The notes: a model not told the origin generated them from the sequence alone. Counted from the first letter of the stretch, positions 38,130 to 46,032 are shown. The stretch: DNA of 50,341 nucleotides from Paracoccus marinaquae (GCF_018860165.1 NZ_JAHKNG010000026.1:1-50341), one strand, 5' to 3'. Made by a program: numbers and translations.

Positions 38130-39391
38130 TGGCCCGATCCTTTCGCACGGCGCGGCATTCGCCCGTCCAGCGCCCGCACCAGCAGGCCGGCGCGCCGCTG
38201 GTGCATCATTTCATGGGTACAGCTTTCGGCCTGCACGCGCGCGGCCCCGGCAAGACCGCGCAGGCGCGCGGGCGTAAGCGCCGGGTCCGAGATGCAGCGC
38301 GCCAGCGCCGCCGCATCGCCGCGGGGCACGAAGACCGCATTCACGCCGTTCGCCGCCACCTCGCGGTTGCCCGGCGTATCCGAGGCGATGACCGGCACGC
38401 CCTGCGAGAAGGCGTCCAGAATGATCCGCGGCTGCTCGTCATTCGTTGTAGGCACCAGCACGGCGTGATAGCCGCGCAGCAATGGCAGGAACTCGGTGGC
38501 ATAGGCCACCTCGCGCAGCATGTTCACGCGGACATGGCGGGCATGGGCGGCGAATTCGGCCAACTCCGCCTCCATGGTCCCCTTCCCGATGATGTCCAGC
38601 CGTGCCGCGATGCCATCGGCCTCAAGGGCTTTCAACGCCTCGAGCACGACATCGGTACCCTTCTGCACCGCCAGCCGCGAGGCGAGAAGAAGCCGCAGAT
38701 CGGCGGACTTTTCGTCCCAGCTCTGCTGCAACTCGGCCTCGGACACGACATCCTCCTGACGTATCCACGAGGCCGGGGTCACTGCCGAGATCCCGTCGGG
38801 GCCGACCGGCAGGGATTCGGCATAAGAGCGGTGGGTATAGACGGCAAGCCGCGCCCGGGCACAGCTCCAGCGGGCAAAGCGTTCGGTCAGTGCGGCCTCG
38901 GCCCGGCGTCGCGCACTGGCCTCGGTTCCTTCCGGAACGCGCCAGAACGCGCCCTCGATATTGATCACCAAGGGCAGGCCACGGCGCAGCGTCATCGGGT
39001 TCAGAAACACGCCCGGCGGCACCGGCCAGCCGGCCACGCCGCTATGGACCACATCGGCCTGCGCCAGCCCCTGCCGCATGGCGCGAATCATGCCCGGCGC
39101 ATGGCGCGGCACCTGGCGGCGGCTGGTCATGACCGGACCCGTGGTGATGAAATCGATGCTCTGGCCGGGGTCTGGTTCGACCGGAAACTGATGCTCATCG
39201 CCCAGATCGTCCACCTCGACGGCAAGGATCAGCATGTTCGGCAGATAGGCCAGATGCGTCATCAGGTCACGATGCCAGCGGTCCCCGATCCAGACCCTGC
39301 CGCCCGCATCGCGGCGGAACGGCACCAGCGAACTGAGCAGATAGGTGCGGTCGGACATCATGGCACGGCAGGCCGCGAAATGGTCGCTCAT
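38126..39391 (-). CDS. Family 4 (GT-B) glycosyltransferase
   Basis: From ATG 39391 (AAGGAAA just upstream) the protein is 421 residues. The C-terminal nucleotide-sugar domain contains LLASRLAVQKGTDVVLEAL, LDIIGKGTMEAELAE and the Glu-rich DEQPRIILDAFSQGVPVIAS, the E-x7-E-type motif of GT4 enzymes. The N-terminal acceptor domain has VVHSGVAGWPVPPG. Sugar and acceptor are unknown; an exopolysaccharide or surface glycan role is inferred. It is upstream of, and coupled to, the ModE-like gene. Confidence 0.86.
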   Translation of the reverse strand: MSDHFAACRAMMSDRTYLLSSLVPFRRDAGGRVWIGDRWHRDLMTHLAYLPNMLILAVEVDDLGDEHQFPVEPDPGQSIDFITTGPVMTSRRQVPRHAPGMIRAMRQGLAQADVVHSGVAGWPVPPGVFLNPMTLRRGLPLVINIEGAFWRVPEGTEASARRRAEAALTERFARWSCARARLAVYTHRSYAESLPVGPDGISAVTPASWIRQEDVVSEAELQQSWDEKSADLRLLLASRLAVQKGTDVVLEALKALEADGIAARLDIIGKGTMEAELAEFAAHARHVRVNMLREVAYATEFLPLLRGYHAVLVPTTNDEQPRIILDAFSQGVPVIASDTPGNREVAANGVNAVFVPRGDAAALARCISDPALTPARLRGLAGAARVQAESCTHEMMHQRRAGLLVRALDGRMPRRAKGSGQ

Positions 39392-39508
39392 CGGTTTCCT
39401 TCTCTGTGACGGCCTGACCGGAATTTCCGCGCCTGCGGCGCAAGATAGGCGATTTCCTGCCACGCCGCAATTTTCCGGGTCGCTTCGCTGCGTCACTTCA
39501 GCCGGAAC

Positions 39509-39536
39509 TTGCGGTGCGGTCGCCACCGGCTATGCT
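39509..39536 (+). promoter_or_regulatory. Candidate promoter of the thiolase gene
   Basis: TTGCGG and TATGCT are separated by 16 bases, with the predicted start about 25 bases before the thiolase ATG. The -35 match is 3 to 4 of 6. It lies in the 176-base divergent gap with the GT4 gene. Confidence 0.4.
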
Positions 39537-39567
39537 TCCCTCGGATTTGCTGCTGGAGGAAGCCGCC

Positions 39568-40749
39568 ATGTCTGATACCCAAATCGTCATTCTGTCGGGC
39601 GCGCGCAGCGCGATCGGCACATTCGGCGGCAGCCTGGCTGCCATTCCGCCGATCGATCTCGCGACCGCCGTCACCAGGGCCGCGATCGAACGCGCCGACA
39701 TCGCGCCCGATCAGGTCGGGCAGGTGGTCTTCGGCCATGTCATCAACACCCAGCCGCGCGACGCCTATCTCAGCCGCGCGGCGATGCTGCAGGCCGGCGT
39801 GCCGCATACCACGCCGGCGATGAACGTGAACCGGCTGTGCGGCTCGGGCGCGCAGGCGGTCGTCTCGGCCACCCAGGCGCTGCTGCTGGGGGATGCCGAT
39901 TTCGCCGTCGCGGGCGGCGCCGAAAGCATGAGCCGCGCGCCCTATATCGTGCCCTCGGCCCGATTCGGCGCGAAGATGGGCGACCAGCAGATGCTGGACA
40001 TGATGGTCGGCGCGCTGACCTGCCCGATGGGCACCGGCCATATGGGCGTCACCGCCGAGAATGTCGCGGCCGAACATGACATCAGCCGCGAGGCGCAGGA
40101 CGAATTCGCGCTGGAATCGCAGAAACGCGCGGCGGCGGCGATCGCGGCCGGGCATTTCAGGGATCAGATCGTGCCGATCGAGGTCAAGTCGCGCAAGGGC
40201 CCGGTCGCCTTCGACACCGACGAACACCCGAAGGAGACGACGCTGGACAAGCTCGCCGGGCTGAAGGCGGTGTTCCAGAAGGGCGGCTCGGTGACTGCGG
40301 GCAATGCCAGCGGCATCAATGACGGCGCCGCAGCCCTGGTTCTGGCGCGCGCCGACGCGGCCGAGAAGGCCGGCCTGACCCCGCGCGCCCGCATCCTCGG
40401 CTACGCGGTCGCGGGCGTGCGCCCCGAGGTGATGGGCATCGGCCCGATCCCGGCGGTCGAGGCGCTGATGAAGCGCACCGGCCTTTCGGTGGGCGATTTC
40501 GACGTGATCGAATCGAACGAGGCCTTCGCCTCGCAGGCGCTGGCGGTCAGCAAGGCGCTCGGCCTTGATCCGGCGAAGGTGAACCCGAACGGCGGCGCCA
40601 TCGCGCTCGGCCACCCGGTCGGCGCGACCGGGGCGATCCTGACCGTCAAGGCGCTCTACGAGCTCGAGCGGACCGGCGGCCGCACCGCGCTGATCACCAT
40701 GTGCATCGGCGGCGGGCAGGGCATCGCCCTCGCGATCCAGCGTATCTGA
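39568..40749 (+). CDS. bktB: Beta-ketothiolase / acetyl-CoA acetyltransferase, BktB-like
   Basis: The 393-residue thiolase condenses two acyl-CoA molecules or cleaves 3-ketoacyl-CoA. The acylated cysteine is in VNRLCGSGAQ (Cys91). The catalytic His is in GHPVGATGA and the second Cys in MCIGGGQGIA. The segments ARSAIGTFGGSL, GHVINTQPRDAYLSR and GGAESMSRAPY resemble Cupriavidus BktB more than PhaA as I remember them. GGAGGAAG precedes ATG 39568. No phaB is adjacent, so a PHB or ketone-body role is open. Confidence 0.9.
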   Translation: MSDTQIVILSGARSAIGTFGGSLAAIPPIDLATAVTRAAIERADIAPDQVGQVVFGHVINTQPRDAYLSRAAMLQAGVPHTTPAMNVNRLCGSGAQAVVSATQALLLGDADFAVAGGAESMSRAPYIVPSARFGAKMGDQQMLDMMVGALTCPMGTGHMGVTAENVAAEHDISREAQDEFALESQKRAAAAIAAGHFRDQIVPIEVKSRKGPVAFDTDEHPKETTLDKLAGLKAVFQKGGSVTAGNASGINDGAAALVLARADAAEKAGLTPRARILGYAVAGVRPEVMGIGPIPAVEALMKRTGLSVGDFDVIESNEAFASQALAVSKALGLDPAKVNPNGGAIALGHPVGATGAILTVKALYELERTGGRTALITMCIGGGQGIALAIQRI

Positions 40750-40780
40750 CGCACCCCGGCCCAGCCGGAAACGCAGCAAG

Positions 40781-40802
40781 AAGGCCGCCTTCGGGCGGCC
40801 TT
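40781..40802 (+). terminator. Terminator hairpin after the thiolase gene
   Basis: AAGGCCGCC and GGCGGCCTT form a perfect 9-bp stem closed by a UUCG tetraloop, 31 bases past the thiolase stop. The U-run is short (TT), but the stem is very stable. Confidence 0.75.
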
Positions 40803-40849
40803 GCCATGCGGGATCCGGCGTCGTGAGGGCCGCTCGCCCCGAAATGGAA

Positions 40850-40876
40850 CGGGCCGCCTCAGATCAGGGCGGCCCG
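40850..40876 (-). terminator. Terminator hairpin of the minus-strand structured region
   Basis: CGGGCCGCC and GGCGGCCCG form a perfect 9-bp stem with a 9-base loop. On the minus strand TTCCATTT follows, a weak U-run. It lies about 80 bases past the 18-codon ORF and would end any transcript coming from that ORF or from the transporter. Confidence 0.6.
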
Positions 40877-40958
40877 CGAGATCCACGGAGATGGTCCGGT
40901 TAGGGATGGATAGGATCCGTCCGGTCCCAATCAGGGTTTACGACCCTTGGGGCTGCCC

Positions 40959-41015
40959 TCAGGCCACGGCCCCCCTGACTGTTCCGACACCTCTCTCCAA
41001 TATCACTCTCGACAC
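40959..41015 (-). CDS. Predicted 18-codon ORF with a near-complete Shine-Dalgarno
   Basis: GTG 41015 opens a frame encoding MSRVILERGVGTVRGAVA and ends in TGA. Seven bases before the GTG is GAAAGGAGGTG, an 11-base exact complement of the usual 16S rRNA 3' end; three more matching bases follow after one mismatch. Such a site is far stronger than needed and is placed exactly for this GTG, which argues for translation. The product is too short for family recognition. It follows the transporter stop by about 68 bases on the same strand. It may be a regulatory leader-type peptide or merely mark a ribosome-capturing RNA. Confidence 0.45.
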   Translation of the reverse strand: MSRVILERGVGTVRGAVA

Positions 41016-41025
41016 TGGACCACCT

Positions 41026-41056
41026 CCTTTCAATAAGTTGCCGTTGTATTGAAAGG
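41026..41056 (-). promoter_or_regulatory. Shine-Dalgarno-sequestering 10-bp hairpin
   Basis: On the minus strand CCTTTCAATA pairs perfectly with TATTGAAAGG across an 11-base loop. The second arm contains the AAAGG of the GAAAGGAGG ribosome-binding site of the 18-codon ORF. Closed, the stem would hide most of that site, as in thermometers or translational switches. The A/U-rich lower stem would make melting plausible. Confidence 0.55.
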
Positions 41057-41061
41057 GTGCC

Positions 41062-41090
41062 ACAGATCCGAAATCTGTCAATCAGATTTC
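41062..41090 (-). other. Two mutually exclusive hairpins at the transporter stop codon
   Basis: GAAATCTG and CAGATTTC (41083-41090 with 41070-41077) form a perfect 8-bp stem with a 5-base loop. ACAGAT and ATCTGT (41073-41078 with 41062-41067) form an alternative 6-bp stem. They share bases 41073-41077 and so cannot coexist. The first one includes the transporter's stop codon, so a terminating ribosome could decide which forms. Confidence 0.5.
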
Positions 41091-41684
41091 GCGCCGAACC
41101 CGCAACAAATTGCGGACAATGAGGCGGAAAGGCACAAGGGCAAGTAGGGCCAGACCCAGCTTGACCAGCCAGTCGGCCATTGCCAGGGACATCCACAAGG
41201 CCATCTCCGGGCCGGCGCCAAGCAGCGGCACGGCTTCATTCGCCCAGCCTGTATTGGCGTCCACGGGCAGGCTGGCCGAGAAGGCGATGCCGAAGAACAG
41301 CAGCGTGTCGACCACCGAGCCGACCAGCGTCGAGGCCAGCGGCGCCACCCACCAGCGGGCCTTGCGCAGCATGTCGAAGATCGCCACATCCAGCATCTGG
41401 GCGACCAGGAAGGCCGTGCCCGAGCCGATGGCGATGCGCAGCGTGGTCTTGTCGAGGCCGGCCGCGACCAGCGAGCACAGGACCCCGACGACAAAGCCCG
41501 ACAGCACCACCCGGCGCGCCGGGGCCGCGCCATAGACGCGGTTCATCACGTCGGTGACAAGGAAGGCAAGCGGATAGGTGAAGGCGCCCCATGTCAGCCA
41601 ATCGCCGATGACGAACTGCACGAGGATGTTCGATGCCACCACGATGGCGGCCATGGCAAGAATGCCGGGCAGATAGCGGATCAT
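41082..41684 (-). CDS. Queuosine precursor transporter (YhhQ/VUT family)
   Basis: The 200-residue membrane protein has six predicted helices. ASNILVQFVIGDWLTWGAFTYPLAFLVTD spans the first region, with the conserved YPLAFLVTDVMNRVYG (about residues 37-52). VAQMLDVAIFDMLR and GSVVDTLLFFGIAF contain further family-conserved polar residues. YhhQ proteins import queuine precursors (preQ0/preQ1) for tRNA modification. The gene has its own promoter and a structured 58-base leader. Confidence 0.92.
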   Translation of the reverse strand: MIRYLPGILAMAAIVVASNILVQFVIGDWLTWGAFTYPLAFLVTDVMNRVYGAAPARRVVLSGFVVGVLCSLVAAGLDKTTLRIAIGSGTAFLVAQMLDVAIFDMLRKARWWVAPLASTLVGSVVDTLLFFGIAFSASLPVDANTGWANEAVPLLGAGPEMALWMSLAMADWLVKLGLALLALVPFRLIVRNLLRVRREI

Positions 41685-41748
41685 AAGATTTTTTCCGTTT
41701 TACAAGGTCGCGGAACAACTCGGCCCCGCCGACGGGCGGAACAGCGCG

Positions 41749-41778
41749 CGGATACGCGCTGCAGGGGGGCGTTGTCAA
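41749..41778 (-). promoter_or_regulatory. Candidate promoter of the queuosine precursor transporter
   Basis: On the minus strand a perfect TTGACA (41778-41773) is followed after 18 bases by TATCCG (41754-41749). The predicted start is near 41742, giving a leader of about 58 bases. That leader holds a CCGCC/GGCGG hairpin and a TTCCG/CGGAA hairpin whose second arm is the probable Shine-Dalgarno of the transporter gene. Confidence 0.5.
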
Positions 41779-41807
41779 TCGCCGCGCCCTGTCTTCCGGG
41801 GCCTCTC

Positions 41808-41875
41808 GCGCTCTTTGCAAATACCTGCGGGGTGAATTGGCCGTAGGCCAAGAGGGGGCGGCGAGCCCCCTTTTT
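41808..41875 (-). repeat. Dispersed hairpin plus GGTATTTG element upstream of the transporter
   Basis: Read on the minus strand: a GGGGGC/GCCCCC hairpin, a TTGGCC-TAC-GGCCAA hairpin, then CCCCGCAGGTATTTGCAAAG. The last part matches the element at 30767 closely. On the plus strand the GC hairpin is followed by TTTTT, so it would also act as a plus-strand terminator. It lies just past the phytase-like gene. Confidence 0.7.
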
Positions 41876-41886
41876 CCCGGCCGCGC

Positions 41887-42798
41887 TCAGTCGCGCAGCC
41901 GGTATTCGACCAGTTCGGTGCGCTGCAGGATCAGGAAATTGTCGTCCGACACCATGGTCAGGCGGATCCCCTGACCGTCATGCCAGACCGCCAGCCCTTC
42001 CAGATTGTCATATTGCAGCGGCTGGCTCTCCAGCAGGATCTCCTCGTCGCGCGGCCCGTCCTCGGTCAGCCGCATGCGCCGGACGCGCGAGGCAAAGCCC
42101 AGGACGCCGCGAAAATCGCGCTCCAGCAGATAGAAGAACCCGTCGGGGCCGAGATCGGCGCCGACCGGCAGCCAGCGCGGGTCGCGGCGAATCTCGGTGA
42201 GCCGGCGCCATTCGCCCTCGGAAAACTGCAGGACCGGAAACGGCCGGGCCTCGCCGCCCGACCGCTCGGGCAGGGCGATCAGGCCGCCGTCGCGGCGAAT
42301 CGCCAGGGCCTCCAGCCCGGCATTGACCCGCATCCCCGGCAGATCCGGCGGCCGCGGCTGGCGGATCGCGGCGGCATCGGGGTCGTCATAGGCGGCCAGC
42401 CGGTCAAGCCCCTCGAAGCTGACCCAGATGCGGCCGTCCCCGCCGATCGCCAGTCCTTCGCTGTCGCCCAGATAGCCCGGCTTCAACGGCACACCCTTGC
42501 CGTCGCGCAGATGCGCCCGCCCGGCGATGCTCATGCCGCGAATCACGCCCTGCGGGTCGCGCTCGATGCTGCCCCAGTAAAGCCAGGCCCGGTCGCTGAG
42601 GACATGGAAGCCGCTGCCGTCCGGGCTGATCTCGATGCCGGAAAAGCCGCCGAAACTGGCCTCGCCGCCATGCCAGACATAGGTGCCGACATAGTCCAGC
42701 GTCGCCGCCGGGGCGGGGCCGCCGGCGGCCGAGATCAGGGCGGCCGACATGAAGACCGCGAGGGCCGCGCTCAGGGCGCGGCGGCGACGGTTCGGCAT
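41887..42798 (-). CDS. Phytase-like esterase (esterase-like activity of phytase family)
   Basis: The 303-residue secreted protein has a signal peptide (residues 1-32, ending PAPA). A beta-propeller-like domain follows, with FGGFSGIEISPDGSGFHVLS, GDSEGLAIGGDGRIWVSFEG and NAGLEALAIRRDGGLIALPE as blade repeats. YDNLEGLAVWHDGQG is near the end. The COG4246 family is named after phytase-like esterase activity, though natural substrates are unknown. Its start overlaps the end of mepA by 28 bases, so it is the last gene of the operon. Confidence 0.88.
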   Translation of the reverse strand: MPNRRRRALSAALAVFMSAALISAAGGPAPAATLDYVGTYVWHGGEASFGGFSGIEISPDGSGFHVLSDRAWLYWGSIERDPQGVIRGMSIAGRAHLRDGKGVPLKPGYLGDSEGLAIGGDGRIWVSFEGLDRLAAYDDPDAAAIRQPRPPDLPGMRVNAGLEALAIRRDGGLIALPERSGGEARPFPVLQFSEGEWRRLTEIRRDPRWLPVGADLGPDGFFYLLERDFRGVLGFASRVRRMRLTEDGPRDEEILLESQPLQYDNLEGLAVWHDGQGIRLTMVSDDNFLILQRTELVEYRLRD

Positions 42799-43634
42799 TG
42801 CGCGGGCAGTTCGCTCAGCCGATAGCTGCGCGGATGGCGGTAATTCGGATCGGGCGGGGCGGGCTTGACGCGGCTAGGATCCATCCGGTTCCGGATCCAT
42901 TCGGCCGCCTCGGCACAGCCATCGCCCTGCGGCGGCGCGTCCTGGGTGCTGCAGATCGATCCCTTCGGGCAGGCCAGCCGGACGTGGAAATGATAGTCAT
43001 GCGCGTTCAGGGGCCGGACCTTGCGCAGCCAGCTGCGGTCGCCGGTCTCGGTCTGGCACATGGCCAGCTTGACCACCGGGTCGGTAAAGACCCGCTCGAC
43101 CCGCGGATCGCGGGCGGCGGCGCGCAGGATCGCCATATGGCCCGGATTGTAATTGCCCGACAGCGCCGTGCCGCCGCGCGCCACCGCCGATACCGACGAG
43201 ATATTCTCGCGCTGCGACGGCGACAGGTTCAGCGATGCGGGCGGCAGCATCCAGATATCCGCGTCCAGCCCCAGCTGATGGCTGGCATGGCCCGAGATCA
43301 TCGGCCCGCCGCGTGGCTGGCTGATATCGCCGATATAAAGCCCCTTCCAGCCGGCCCGCTGCGCCGCCTGCGACAGCCCGACCAGAAAGTCGATCATCTG
43401 CGGGTGGCCCCAGTTGCGGTTGCGCGACAGCCGCATCGCCTGCCAGCTTGGGCCGGATTCGGGCAGTTGCACGAAGCCCTGCCCGCAGCCCTTGGAATAG
43501 AAGCCGATCGAGACGGCGGGCCCCTGCGAGGCGCTTCGGAATCCGCCGAACACATCCTTGGCCAGGGGTTCGGACAGCGCGGGCGAAGCCAGCCCCAGGA
43601 TCAGGGCGGCGGCGGTCAGGATGTTGCGGATCAC
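42771..43634 (-). CDS. mepA: Penicillin-insensitive murein endopeptidase
   Basis: The 287-residue periplasmic LAS metallopeptidase cleaves D-Ala-mDAP cross-links in peptidoglycan. A signal peptide precedes GFYSKGCGQGFVQLPE. The zinc ligands lie in GGPMISGHASHQLGLDADIW and in the C-terminal NAHDYHFHVRLACP. The start is GTG 43634, overlapping the stop of the upstream transporter (GTGA), with GGAGAGG about nine bases before it. Frame upstream is open but belongs to the shadow of the MFS gene. Confidence 0.95.
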   Translation of the reverse strand: MIRNILTAAALILGLASPALSEPLAKDVFGGFRSASQGPAVSIGFYSKGCGQGFVQLPESGPSWQAMRLSRNRNWGHPQMIDFLVGLSQAAQRAGWKGLYIGDISQPRGGPMISGHASHQLGLDADIWMLPPASLNLSPSQRENISSVSAVARGGTALSGNYNPGHMAILRAAARDPRVERVFTDPVVKLAMCQTETGDRSWLRKVRPLNAHDYHFHVRLACPKGSICSTQDAPPQGDGCAEAAEWIRNRMDPSRVKPAPPDPNYRHPRSYRLSELPAQCRTVAAAP

Positions 43635-45001
43635 TGCTTTGCCTCTCCTTCGGGTCGGACCCAGACTAGCAGAACCAGTGCCAGAAGAAACAGCGCGATC
43701 AGCGGCGAGATGCCGATGCGCTGGTTTCCGGTCCAGCCGGTGACCACGGCGATCAGGAACGGGGCGAGGAAGGCCGTGGCCTTGCCCGACAGCGCATAGA
43801 GGCCGAAGCCTTCGGTGGCGCGCTCCTCGGTCGTGTGGCGGACCATCATCGTGCGGCTGGCCGCCTGCAGGGCGCCGCCGGCGCCGCCGATCAGCGCGCC
43901 GCAGAAGAAGAAGACCAGATCCGGCAGCCGCAGCGATCCCAGCAGCGGCGCCTCGGGCATGGCGATGCCGAACAGGGTCGCCGGATCCATGCCGACCAGG
44001 GTCACGCAGACCGCGATCAGCACCAGGATGCAGGCGATGATCACCGGCCGCGGCCCCCAGCACCGGTCCGCGCGCCCGCCGATCCAGCTGATGATCGCGG
44101 CCGAGATGGCGCTGATGACGCCGAAGACCCCGGCCAGAAAGACCGGCCAGCCGAGGACGGTGCCGGCATAGACGCCGCCAAAGCCGTAAAGCGCGTTCAG
44201 CGCGTCGCGCGACAGCATCGACGAGACCAGCCAGCTGGCGAGGCTCGGGCGATGCCGCAGGCTGCGGATCAGCGCCCAGAGGTCGCGCATCGCCACGCCC
44301 GGCCGGATCGGCCGGCGCGGCCCCGGCGCCTCCTTCACCCACAGGAAGAAGGGAATCATGAAGACCGCGTACCAGATCGCCACGAAGGGGCCGACAAAGC
44401 GGGTGCCCTCGCGCTCGGCCGGATCGAGGCCGAACAGCGGCTCGATCCCGATCAGCGTGCGGCCGCTGGGCGTTTCCTGAAACAGCGCCAGCATGATCGC
44501 CAGCGCGGCGACGCCGCCCAGATAGCCGAAGGCATAGCCCGAGCCGGACAGCCGCCCGATCTCGTCGCGCGGGGCGAGGCCGGGCAGCATGGCATTGGTG
44601 AAGATCGCCGCGAACTCGACGCCGATCAGGCCGATCCCGAACAGCACCACCGCCTGGATCAGCGCCGGCTGCTGCGGCATCAGCAGCCACAGCCCGGCCG
44701 CGCCGATGACATAGAGGCCCGAGAACAGCCAGACCCAGGGCATCCGCCGCCCCGAGGTATCGGCGACCGCCCCCAGCACCGGCGCCAGCAGGGCGATGAC
44801 GATACCGCTGACCGACAGCCCGTAACCCCACAGGCTCTGCGCATGCGCGCCGGCCAGCGAGACGCCGTCGCCGATGGCGATGAAATGGCGTTTGGCCACC
44901 TCGGCGAAATAGACCGAGAAGATGAAGGTCAGCAGCAGCGTGTGATAGGGCTGGCTGGCCCAGTCGAAGAACCACCAGCCCCAGATCCGCCTGCGATCCA
45001 T
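43631..45001 (-). CDS. UMF1-family MFS transporter
   Basis: The 456-residue protein has about 12 transmembrane helices. It starts MDRRRIWGWWFFDWASQPYH, the UMF1/Atg22-type N-terminus. LLAPVLGAVADTSGRRMPW is the conserved loop of the major facilitator fold, and GGAGGALQAASRTMMVRHT the equivalent in the second half. Substrate is unknown. Four-base overlap with mepA suggests a link to cell-wall metabolism, for example export or re-uptake of wall products; this is inference. Confidence 0.9.
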   Translation of the reverse strand: MDRRRIWGWWFFDWASQPYHTLLLTFIFSVYFAEVAKRHFIAIGDGVSLAGAHAQSLWGYGLSVSGIVIALLAPVLGAVADTSGRRMPWVWLFSGLYVIGAAGLWLLMPQQPALIQAVVLFGIGLIGVEFAAIFTNAMLPGLAPRDEIGRLSGSGYAFGYLGGVAALAIMLALFQETPSGRTLIGIEPLFGLDPAEREGTRFVGPFVAIWYAVFMIPFFLWVKEAPGPRRPIRPGVAMRDLWALIRSLRHRPSLASWLVSSMLSRDALNALYGFGGVYAGTVLGWPVFLAGVFGVISAISAAIISWIGGRADRCWGPRPVIIACILVLIAVCVTLVGMDPATLFGIAMPEAPLLGSLRLPDLVFFFCGALIGGAGGALQAASRTMMVRHTTEERATEGFGLYALSGKATAFLAPFLIAVVTGWTGNQRIGISPLIALFLLALVLLVWVRPEGEAKQ

Positions 45002-45048
45002 ATGCTGCCCCTTCCTGTCGCGTTTTGGCCCATAAGGCCCAAGGGCGG

Positions 45049-45609
45049 TCAGGCTGGCAAGCGTCCTCTTGCCGCGTCGGGGATTTCCGGCGGCCATGGC
45101 CGGGTAGCGTCGGCCTCGATCCACGATCCGACCCAGCCGGGCAGCGCCGGGCTGACCCCGGAATGGCCCAGGGCCTGTGCCAGCGTCGCCGGCGCGACGA
45201 TGCCCTGCGCCGAGGTGACGGCCGAGCGGATCATCACCTGATTGCAGCAGTCCCGCCCCTTCCACATCGACTGGTCCATATAGATGAAGCGCTGGTCCCA
45301 GCCGACCATGCGCGAGACCATGGTGAACCGCTCGAACGCCCGGATCCGGCGGCGATATCGGGTCGAGTTGCCGGCGACGGTGATCCCCCAGCCGTTCTGC
45401 CGCAGCACCGGGATCAGCCCGGTGCGATGCGCCAGCGGCAGCCGGCCCAGATCGAACAGGGTCAGGGTGCGGCCGTTGTTCAGCTCGATCCAGGGATCCA
45501 GATCCCAGGGCCAGCACATATGGGTCGAGACATGCGCGTCCAGAAGGCCCAGTCGGGGCGCGTTGCGGAACTTGATCATTTCCTTGGCAAAGCGGATCAG
45601 CGGATACAT
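45049..45609 (-). CDS. Acyl-CoA thioesterase, 4HBT_2/Them6-like
   Basis: The 186-residue protein begins MYPLIRFAKEMIKFRNAPRL. It has the hotdog pattern of the THEM6/FcbA-like thioesterases: HVSTHMCWPWDLDPWIELNN with the conserved Asp region, then VAGNSTRYRRRIRAFERF. WDQRFIYMDQSMWKGRDCCN matches the long central strand. Substrate is not known. It lies 47 bases upstream of the UMF1 gene on the same strand and may lead the operon. Confidence 0.85.
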   Translation of the reverse strand: MYPLIRFAKEMIKFRNAPRLGLLDAHVSTHMCWPWDLDPWIELNNGRTLTLFDLGRLPLAHRTGLIPVLRQNGWGITVAGNSTRYRRRIRAFERFTMVSRMVGWDQRFIYMDQSMWKGRDCCNQVMIRSAVTSAQGIVAPATLAQALGHSGVSPALPGWVGSWIEADATRPWPPEIPDAARGRLPA

Positions 45610-45739
45610 GGCATTCCCCTTCTGTTGCGCCCTGGCTGAACGCTGTTGCCCTTCGCGTCAACCCGGACGCTGCGGCAATCGGCTTGCGCCCCGCCGCGCC
45701 CGCCGCCATACAAGGGCCAATCGCTGCGAAGAGGCCAAG

Positions 45740-46032
45740 ATGGGAACGCTGTACGAAGCCCTGCAACTGATCCTGCAGGTGGTGTGGTTCATCATGATCG
45801 TCCATATCATCATGTCCTGGCTGATCAATTTCCAGGTGCTGAACCTGCGCCAGCCGCTGGTCGCGCAGCTCTGGGACGGGCTGAACCGGATGCTCGAGCC
45901 GCTGTACCGGCCGATCCGCAATATCCTGCCCAATACCGGCGGGCTGGATCTGGCGCCGCTGGTCGTGTTCATCATCATCATCATCCTGCAACGCGCCCTG
46001 GCCAACAACGCCGGCTTCTTCTACGGGATGTG

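Noticed and set aside
40781..40802. UUCG-capped hairpin as a novel element
   Set aside because: It is placed right after the thiolase stop and is a normal strong terminator stem.
41014..41032. Plus-strand similarity to the 3' end of 16S rRNA (CACCTCCTTTC)
   Set aside because: Only the anti-Shine-Dalgarno stretch and TGGA match; the preceding bases do not resemble 16S. It is better explained as the complement of a strong ribosome-binding site on the minus strand.
42771..44975. A 734-codon frame joining mepA with a long N-terminal extension
   Set aside because: The extension is the alternative frame of the UMF1 transporter; MepA has a signal peptide at the GTG at 43634.
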